From NCBI GenBank assembly GCA_013397695.1, contig VYZI01000203.1:1031497-1095496 (forward strand): a stretch of DNA of 64,000 bases, read 5' to 3'. The notes beneath the pieces were generated by a model that did no database searches, was not told where the DNA came from, and worked only from the letters and a program-made list of their open reading frames with translations. The first letter of the stretch is position 1; each line of letters starts with the position of its first letter. Below are positions 56,766 to 64,000 of the stretch, in pieces. The translations under genes and the position numbers were made by a program. This stretch comes from Centropus unirufus. Its lineage: Eukaryota > Chordata > Aves > Cuculiformes > Centropidae.

Positions 56766-58689
56766 CCCACCCTTGGATCATGTTCATGGACTCCTTTGGA
56801 TCTGCTCCAGCAGTTCCATGTCATTACGTTGGGGCACTATACATGAAAAGCCTGGATGCAGCATGGAGGAAAGGCAATGTTCTTTGGCTGGGCTGGATCT
56901 CCCTGAGCCCGGCTCATCCTGCGGTCTCCCCAGGGGCTGAGGCTGGGTGACAGGTCTTGGCGCGGGCTGAGCTGCGTCCCAGGTCAGGGGCCAGAACCCA
57001 GAGCTCTGGCAGGCTTCAGGTTGCTCCTAGAGAAGAAACAGCACTGGCCACTTCTTCGGAATGCCACTCTTCATGGAGCCTTTGAGGCGCTCTTTTCATT
57101 GAGTGAAGCGTTCTGCATGCATTTATGAACAAATCCTTCTTGTCTGTCTCAATAGCTGGCTGAGCCCGGCCAGTTAAAAGGGGAATCTTAACTGGCTTCA
57201 TTCAGAGCAAACAGCCGGCAGGCGCGTGCCTCACTTTTCCAGTCCTTCACCCAGAAGAGAGAATTCCTAGGGCAGAGGGCATCATTTTCTACTGTTGCCC
57301 TTGGCAGCACCACATCTTTTCTTACACTCGCCCTTCTTCAGTTAGGTGATGGGTTTGGACCAGGCCATTCCTTCTGGATCTGTCTCAGTCAAGCTGCGCC
57401 TTCATACCGGCCTAAACTTTCCTGGGCCTGGCTTAGCAACCCTCACGCATCAATTGTGTTGGTGCCAACCTGATGGAATCCCACCCCTGGCATCATCAGG
57501 GTCGTTTGGGGCACTGCCTGGTGGCCTTGCGGCTGCAGGGATCACCCCGAGCGGAGGATTCGGACCTGCCTGGGGGTGAACACGGAGGTCAGGTTCAAAG
57601 CAAAGAGCAGGGCCTTGAGCCAGGCTTTGTGACCCCTGTGGAGTGGGACACGCAGTGAGGGCTGGGAGTCAGGTGTCATCTCACCAGTGCTCAGGGCCGT
57701 GGGGTGACCTGGAGCCGGTCCCTCTCACTGTTTGGTGCTTCATAAAGATGAGCCACCCTGGGGAGTTCCCACTCCAGGTGGGAATGAAGAGCAGGGGTGC
57801 TTCCTTACGGGGGCCCAACCTGAGTGCAGCAAGAGGACAGTTCTGGGAAAGAGCATTCCTCTCTCCCGAGATCTTCCCAGGAGCTTTGTAGTTAAATCTC
57901 TCAGGTGGGATTTCAGCAGGTCCCGAGTGTTTGCTCACTGCCCCACCTGACTTCGGAGCAGGAACAGTGGCCACGGTCAAAATAAACCCTTCACTGCCGG
58001 GTTTCCCAAAATGAAGTTGTTTTTTTCGCTATCATGAGGCATCATGAAGTGCTGGGAGGGCCCTGGCTGTGCTGGGTCGTGCCCCGTGGGACAATGACAG
58101 GAGTCGAGGGGTGAGAGGGGTTCATGGGTGACAGGATGCACTTGGGCAGTTGTTTCAGCCCAAAGCACCCAGGTTTATTCTCCCTGCAGGCAGGGGCTGG
58201 GCTGCGAGGAGGGGTCCTGAGTTCCACCCCAAAGTGCCTCTCATACCTCCCATAGCGAGCATGCCGCAGCCTTATCTGAGGAATGGCACGGGCAGGGAAC
58301 AAAACACCGCAAGGCTGTGGTTTTAATTCACATTTTAACCCATAATATTGAATAAATCATCAGGAAGGTTTATTTCTAATCTCTCCTCGCTGCCTGATTG
58401 GAATTAATTTAATCTGAGGGCTAGTAAAGCATTGGCTGTGCTTCGTGGTGTTCTTCCTGCTGCTCAGTGCAGGATCCTGCAGGCACCTTATGTCCAAGCA
58501 GAAAATTCCGGCTTGGAATGCAGCTCGAAATCTGCCCGGGTGTTGTTGATTCCCGGCTGCACGATGTGTGTCTGCAGAGGTTAAAATACCTGAGTTTCAT
58601 AAACACGCTGCTCCCAGCTTCCAGGCCCATCCCAGAGCCACCGGAGCATCCCGGGAGGCTCCGAGAGCCAGAGGGAGGCTGGTGGGGAA
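56766..58689. other. Non-coding stretch between CR1 copies
   Basis: No supported exon. An AT-rich part at about 58310-58430 (TTTTAATTCACATTTTAACC, then GGAATTAATTTAATCTGAGG) could be a conserved element. The rest is unremarkable. If the transcript starting near 55.6 kb is real, this is its first intron. Confidence 0.4.
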
Positions 58690-59190
58690 TCTAGAATCGT
58701 TTGGTTGGGAAAGATCTGCTAGATCATTGAGTCCAACCCTACGTGTCCACTCCTGAACCATCCCTGAGCACTTGGTCTGCCCGGCTTTTAAACCTTTTTA
58801 AACCTTTCCAAGGATTGGGACTCCACCAGGCCCTGGGCAGCCTCTGCCACTGCCCGGGAACCCTTTTGGTGAAGAAATTTTTCCTAATATTCCATCTAAA
58901 CCTGCCCTGCTGCAAATTGAGGCCATTTCTTCTCATTTTGTTACCTGGGAGGAGAGACCAGCACCTGCCTGGTTCCAACCTCGTTTCGCAGAGAAGGATG
59001 AGCTCTCCCCTCAGCCTCCTCTTCTCCAGCCTCAACACCCCCAGCTCCCTCAGCTGCTCCTCACAACCCTGGTTCTCCAGCCCCTTCCCAGCTCCGTTCC
59101 CTTCTCTGGACCCGCTCCAGCCCCTCTGGATCCTTCTTGGAGTGAGGGGCCCAGATCTGACCCCAGGATTCCAGGTTTGACCTCACCAGC
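58690..59190 (-). mobile_element. CR1 LINE 3' end, older subfamily
   Basis: The reverse-oriented element shows 'tagaatcgtttggttgggaa', 'gaagaaatttttcctaatat', 'cctcttctccagcctcaaca' and 'cagctcccttctctggacc'-like phrases. Its terminal wording (TCATTGAGTCCAACC) differs from the 40-kb and 56-kb copies. Confidence 0.88.
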
Positions 59191-59469
59191 ACCGAGCACA
59201 GAGGGACAGGACAGATTTTCCTCTTACAAGTCGAGGTCTAAACATTCCCAGAAAGCCCAGGCGTGTTGCATGAACTTCCCAAGGACCCGTTTTAATGTTA
59301 CGATGAACTTGAGAACGAGTCAAATCCCTGCAGATTTGGAGCTTTGCAGCCTGACCTTGCATTTGGGACAGGGGGATTTGAGCGGGGATTGGAGGCAGAG
59401 CGGCGCCGCTCGGCACAGGTCGCGCCGAGCACAAGTTTCCAAATCATCTTTTCCAGAGCACCAACAGAG

Positions 59470-59552
59470 CCTGGAAAAAAAAAACACAAAAAAAAACCCC
59501 CCAAAAAACCCAAAAAGCAAACAAACAAAAAAAATAACCAAAACCCCCACAT
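59470..59552. repeat. A-rich low-complexity tract
   Basis: A run of A-stretches separated by single C, CC or G bases. A similar tract is at 44229-44272. It has no adjacent element of which it is clearly the tail. Confidence 0.7.
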
Positions 59553-59914
59553 TTTGGAAGAAAACCTGCTGGCCCCGGGCCGCTGCGCCCAGCTCTCGCA
59601 CCGCCACGGCCCCTCGTCTGGGTCTGACCCCGACGTCAGCTCCAAGCGCAAATTCCACCTTTTTGGCCCTATTTGTGCCGAGGTCCCGCCTGCCGCGATT
59701 CCATGGCCGGGATCCCGGCCCCGCGCGCCGCCGGCCGTTCCCGGTGCGTCCCGGGTGGGAAGCGCCACCCGCTGCTACCGCAGCCGCGAGGCGGGCCCGT
59801 CCGCGGCCCCGGGAGCCGCTGGTTCCTCGCGGCGCTGCCCGGGGCCGCCCCGCGCCCGCTGACCCCGCTCTGCGCCCCCGGCTGCGGCGCTGGCGGGAGC
59901 GACCGGCGCGCCGG

Positions 59915-60247
59915 CCAATCAGCATCTGCCCTGCGCCGCCCCGCCCACCTCCGCAGCCAATGGGAGCGCGCGGGGCGGGCGGAGGGGGCGGAGCGGCCGC
60001 TCTGACCCCTGCGCCGCCTCAAGGTAACTTGCAAACGGGAAGTGGAGCGGCGAGGTTGCGCCGCCGCCGCGCGGCCAATGGGCGCGCGGGGATCCCCTCG
60101 CCTTGCCGCGCGCAGCCAATGGGCGCACGGGGATGCCCTTCCCCCGGCGGCGCTCAGCCAATGGGCGCGCGGGGGGCGCCCTTCCCCTGGTGGTGCTGGG
60201 CCAATGGGCGCGCGGGGTTGCCCTTCCCCCGGGGGCGCGCAGCCAAT
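59915..60247. promoter_or_regulatory. Array of seven CCAAT boxes with about 42-bp phasing
   Basis: CCAAT occurs at 59915, 59957, 60075, 60116, 60158, 60201 and 60243, six of them as CCAATGGG. Successive intervals are 42, 118, 41, 42, 43 and 42 bp. The last five form a minisatellite whose unit is roughly GCCAATGGGCGCGCGGGG plus a variable GC-rich spacer. CCAAT is the binding site of the NF-Y trimer. The array precedes a splice donor at 60455 and lies in a dense CpG island. Confidence 0.85.
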
Positions 60248-60299
60248 GGGCGCGGGGCGGGGCGGGCCGGGCGCGCGCAGCGGGGTAGGCTGAGCGGCC

Positions 60300-60454
60300 G
60301 CCGTTAAAGGCGCCGGCGCCCGGTGCGGCGGGGACGCGGAGTCCCGGCGGGCAGGGGTCAGCTCAAAGACAAAGGCAATGGCGGGCGCTCCTCAGGGCCG
60401 CCGGCCCCTGCCGCAGCCGCTGCTCGGCCGCCCGGCGCGGCCCGCAGTGCCCCG
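60300..60454 (+). other. Candidate first exon downstream of the CCAAT array
   Basis: This CpG-island segment ends at a GTAAGC donor (60455). It contains an ATG at 60378 in good context (G at -3 and +4) with 25 open codons to the donor. A possible second exon, 60912-61017 (acceptor AACCCAAG, donor GTGAGA), keeps the frame open for 35 more codons, but its Arg/Pro/Gly-rich product matches nothing I recognise. It may be an alternative non-coding first exon of the same gene as the 55.6-kb exon (possibly NFYC) or a separate transcript. Confidence 0.35.
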
Positions 60455-61017
60455 GTAAGCTGAGGAGGGGGCCGCGGGGGGGCGCGCCCGGTAACGGGGG
60501 AACCGAGCCCCGGGGGCGGCCCCGCGGCTGCGGCGTTCCCGGCCTGGCGTGCGGGAGCAGCCGTTGTGGCGCGGGGCTGAACCCCCCGAGGCGGCGGGGA
60601 TGGCGGGGGGGGGGGCTCCGCAGGGCCATAACGGGGGCGGGGGGCGCCGCCCCGGGGCCGGTAACGTGCAGGGAAGCGGGTGCTGAGTGGGAGGGGCTGA
60701 AAACGGCGTCGCCGCCCCCTGTCCCCGGCGCTGGAGGAGGGCGAGGGGGTTCTCCCCCAACTGCCCTTGGCGGGGCCGGCCCGGTGCCGCGGGCAGCGGT
60801 GGGGAAGGGGCTCCGGGGGGCAGCGCAGCCCCCGCCGCCGCCCCCGTGCCCGCCCGGCCCCGGGCAGGGACAAGCAGCCCTTTGTTTCCCTTCTTCTCTT
60901 TGCAACCCAAGCACTGAAGGTCACCGGAGCCCCGGCGGTGCCAGGCGGAGGAACCGGGGGGACAGCGCGTCCGAGCCGAGAAGTTTTCCAGCCTCAAGGA
61001 TTCGCTCGGCGTTCCCG

Positions 61018-64000
61018 GTGAGACCCCGAGCGGCCGGGGTTCCGCGCGGTGCGGCAGCCGGGGGGGCTGCAGCGAGGCCTGCCTTCGCCTGCACCAGTGA
61101 CCTTGAAATCCCACTGCTCCGAGGCCGGGGAATGAAGGACAAAGTTTGTTTACGGCACTTGGCGAAGGGAAAAAAAAAAAAAATAATGGATCGCAGTGGA
61201 AAAACGAAGCAGCTCCCGGTGGCCGAGGGCATCGAGGACGCGGGGTTAGTGTGTAGGTCGGAATTAAAGCTGGTTTGCAGCGAGGAGTCGAGTCACACTG
61301 CAGGCGTCCCTTCTGATGCTCGATGCCGTCCTCGCCTCTTCGGGGCGACCTGGGTGACCCAGCTCTGACTGTTCCCAGTCCTGCTCTTATCTTTCATTTT
61401 TCCCCGATTGCCAGTTGCTGGCCTCGGAAGAGCCGCTTTGAGAATTCGAGGTAATGACATTGTGCAGCACATTTTTGTCAAGATGTTAGAAAAGTGGGCC
61501 CTGGCACCCGAACCCGATCCATACATGGTTGCCAGTGGCTAGCGAAGGATGGAAAACATCAGCCTGAGGGGTGTTGGAATTGTTATGGCCTCCAGGTCTT
61601 ACTTTAGGATTTCAATTTAAGGCTGGTGAGCAGTTATTCCACCCTCGTGTCACACAAATTTCAACCTGAGAAAGGGGAGAATGAGACCCATCCCTGTAAG
61701 CCGTGCCGGAACGGTGGTGGCCGCTCCAGCGGGGCAGCAGTAACCTCTGGAGCAGGCTGCCAGACGGCCCTGGGGACTGACTGCATGCGAAGCTCATCCC
61801 TAGCATCTGTATGCAAAAAAATGAGGCATTTTAATATTTTTGCCTTGAAACCGGGGTGCTTTCGGCTGTTGTGTGCTCCTGAGGTGGTGCAGGAGGCAGG
61901 GCAGCCTGCAGCCACTGCCAGGTGAAGTGGGAAATCCTGCAGGGTCTTTGTTGTGCCCAGCGCTCGTCCTGGCTCATTGCAAGAGGTGGTGGTGGTGGTG
62001 GTGGTGTGAGGCCAGGCTCTGCTCAGTCTTTCTAGGTCAAGAGCAGCAGGAGAAACCAAAAGCTTTTGCTAGTGCTCTGAGGGGATTTATTAACAAATTA
62101 TAGCAGTTCCTGACCTCTTCTTGCAGCCCAGGAAGGGGAAGGGAAGGTCCTTGGGTCCTGTTTTACCTGTTCGAGGAAGGTGGTTGTGTCCTCTGTGTCC
62201 CAGAGGACTTTCCTGGGCTTTCCTGGTCATTCCATCTGCTGGGAATGCCAGCGTGGGAGACGACCTCATCTTTGTGCTTCTCAGGCTCTTCTATTCCTTG
62301 TTCCTTGTCCGAATGCTGGCACCACGAGGAGAGAGCGTTTAAAGGCTGAGTTTGAAGTTGCCATCGCTGGGCTGGGCCCCTCGGTGGCTGCGGGGAGGAG
62401 GAGGCTGGGTGCTGCCAGGGGTCACCTTTCCTGCCAGCGCTCCGATTTGGGTTTCGTTGGGTGTATTTTTCTAATCGGACTAGAATCTTGCATTTATATA
62501 ACGTGGTGTGACATCTGTATTTTTAACAGGGCCCACCAAGCCCTTTCTTCATTTCAGGGCTTAACACTCTGCTCGTGTTGTAAAGATAATTAAATCTGTG
62601 CGGATGTTACCTTAAACTCATTAATTATTGTGTTTCGATAAAGATGACCCTTTACCTGATGTTTTGGAGGGCCAAAAAGCGTAGCAGCTGTTCTGAGCGA
62701 CACTGTCAGGAACGCTGAACTTCCAAATACCTGCCAAAGCTTCCCAGGAGCTACAAGAAGGGGTTTTTGGTTTATTCTAAAAAAAAAATAAATCAAGTTT
62801 TTCTATACACTGAGAGCTCCCAGGGGGATTTTCTTCCCTTGGCTGTTTATAACTTGTTCTGTTTAGTCACTTCCTGATAAATCAGAACGGGTCGCTTTTG
62901 GTTGTCTTTCTTTTTTTTTCCCTTCAATGAAGGTGACCCAGATGGGTGGGGATTTGCATATTTGTAACACGGGATCATTTAAAAAGGAGAGGGAGGCCCA
63001 GGAGCCCGTGGTGGCTGCCGAGCAGTGTGGGTGATGCTTTGTTTGTGTAGGGCTGCTGATCGCCGGTGTCAAAAGTCTCCTGGTTGTTTCTATGAAAATA
63101 ATAATATTTAAATTTTGCAAGGTGCTCTTGGATGATGGAACTCAAACGTGAGCAAAGACAGTGCCAGGAAGGTGGGAATTTGGAATAATCCCTCCAGGAA
63201 ACCCTGCAGCCCTCAGAAGTAGGACACTTGCTTCCCTTTTCTGCCCGGAATAACCCCGTTTGCAGGAGGCAGGCCTGGTTAGACTGGTGCAGCCTTCCCT
63301 CTGCTTTAAAACAGTCACAAGTCCTTGTCGTTAACTCCCGTTTGGCACTCAGCCCTCGCTGGGTTGTGTCGCTGTGGTTTGAATCATTCTTTCTGCCTTT
63401 CCCTCTTCCCTCTCGAGCAGCGCGGTGGTGCCCGAGCCTAAAAATGCAGCAGAAGAGCAAAGAAACATGAAACACGTAAAGGCTCCGTACAAACCAAAGC
63501 ATCCCTGGGCCCCGAGCGTGTGAGCGCGGGATCCCGAGGGCTGTCCTGGCTGCCCCAGAGTCACCGCGAGGTTTATGAGCGCCCAGTTCAGGTTTTTGGG
63601 GCAGTTGAATTGTGTGGGTGTCAGGAGGATGAGGAAACAGGAGAGCGCTCCTTGGGCTTTTCATATAGAAGCTCTTAATGTAATGCAGAATTATCTAGAA
63701 ATAACTAAAAAATACCAGCTAACCTAAAGGAAAAAAAACAATCTTGGGGCTGAATGGGTTTGGTCCGTGGTGTCTTAGCAGGAATTCTGCTCGTGCTTGT
63801 TCTCCAGAGCAGAAACTGGGGGTGCTGCATGATCCAAACTTCAACACGCAATAAGAGAAACGGGCAGAGCAGCCTGAACGCTGCTCGGAGCCCTCCGGGA
63901 GCTGTGGGGGCAGCGCCTGAGGGACCCTGCCACGGATGCCTCGGGGCTGAGAGATTCCAAACCAGCGCCACCCCAGCTGGAAACTGCGCTTGGGTTTGGA
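61018..64000. other. Non-coding stretch to the window end
   Basis: No recognisable exon on either strand. It begins in the CpG island and becomes AT-richer. A (GGT)n run of about eight units sits at 61984-62007, and there are A- and T-runs near 61170 and 62780. The precursors of miR-30e and miR-30c-1, which lie within human NFYC, were not found, but they would be further downstream. Confidence 0.45.
61984..62008. repeat. (GGT)n microsatellite
   Basis: About eight consecutive GGT triplets on the plus strand in non-coding DNA. Confidence 0.85.

Noticed and set aside
61413..61451. A possible small exon (TTGCCAG acceptor, GTAATG donor)
   Set aside because: The signals are weak and the 38-bp segment has no recognisable content, so it was not called.
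61018..64000. Possible miR-30e/miR-30c-1 hairpins expected inside NFYC
   Set aside because: The seed region TGTAAACATCC was not found in the window on reading; they would lie further downstream if the gene is NFYC.
1..64000. CRISPR arrays, prokaryotic operons, phage or plasmid features
   Set aside because: The window is a vertebrate locus with spliced genes and CR1 repeats. The tandem repeats lack CRISPR-like constant repeats with unique spacers.

Overview
This is vertebrate nuclear DNA, almost certainly from a bird. All three recognisable genes are split by GT-AG introns. The interspersed repeats are CR1 LINE 3' ends, the dominant avian repeat, plus one old avian-type retroviral LTR. The introns are short and the promoters are CpG islands, as on a GC-rich microchromosome. 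The order COL9A2, SMAP2, RIMS3 matches human 1p34. No species can be named from the sequence alone.

Layout. (1) 1-7721, minus strand: the 5' part of COL9A2 (type IX collagen alpha-2), 16 in-frame exons from the signal peptide into the collagenous repeats; the gene runs off the left edge. (2) 7722-10695: intergenic DNA between the head-to-head COL9A2 and SMAP2, with an old LTR fragment, a CR1 piece and a 569-N gap that removes part of the SMAP2 upstream region. (3) 10696-29375, plus strand: complete SMAP2 (ArfGAP with clathrin box), ten coding exons, a 12.6-kb first intron, and a 3' UTR ending near an AATAAA. (4) 29376-37690: non-coding, probably largely the long 3' UTR of RIMS3, so SMAP2 and RIMS3 converge tail to tail. 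(5) 37691-41740, minus strand: complete RIMS3 coding sequence in six exons, with a 5' UTR splice acceptor at 41785 and a CpG island with candidate first exons near 43800-44350. (6) 44351-55400: gene-free, with an 82-bp VNTR beside a 261-N gap, CR1 copies, AT-rich islands that look like conserved non-coding elements, and a 17-bp minisatellite. (7) 55400-64000: two CpG-island promoter regions rich in CCAAT boxes, at about 55.4-56.1 kb and 59.7-60.5 kb, each followed by a splice donor on the plus strand. By human synteny the next gene would be NFYC, but no NFYC coding exon is in the window, so that identity is an inference.

The genes are functionally unrelated neighbours: a cartilage collagen, an Arf GAP of clathrin/AP-1 trafficking, and a presynaptic C2-domain protein. 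The strongest unusual observations are a U12-type intron in SMAP2 with a GC instead of GT donor; an array of CCAAT boxes spaced at about 42 bp (four helical turns) in the second CpG island; a tandemly duplicated CCAAT-containing block in the first island; a NAGNAG acceptor in SMAP2; and a 50-bp duplication joined by a single N in a RIMS3 intron, which looks like an assembly artefact.
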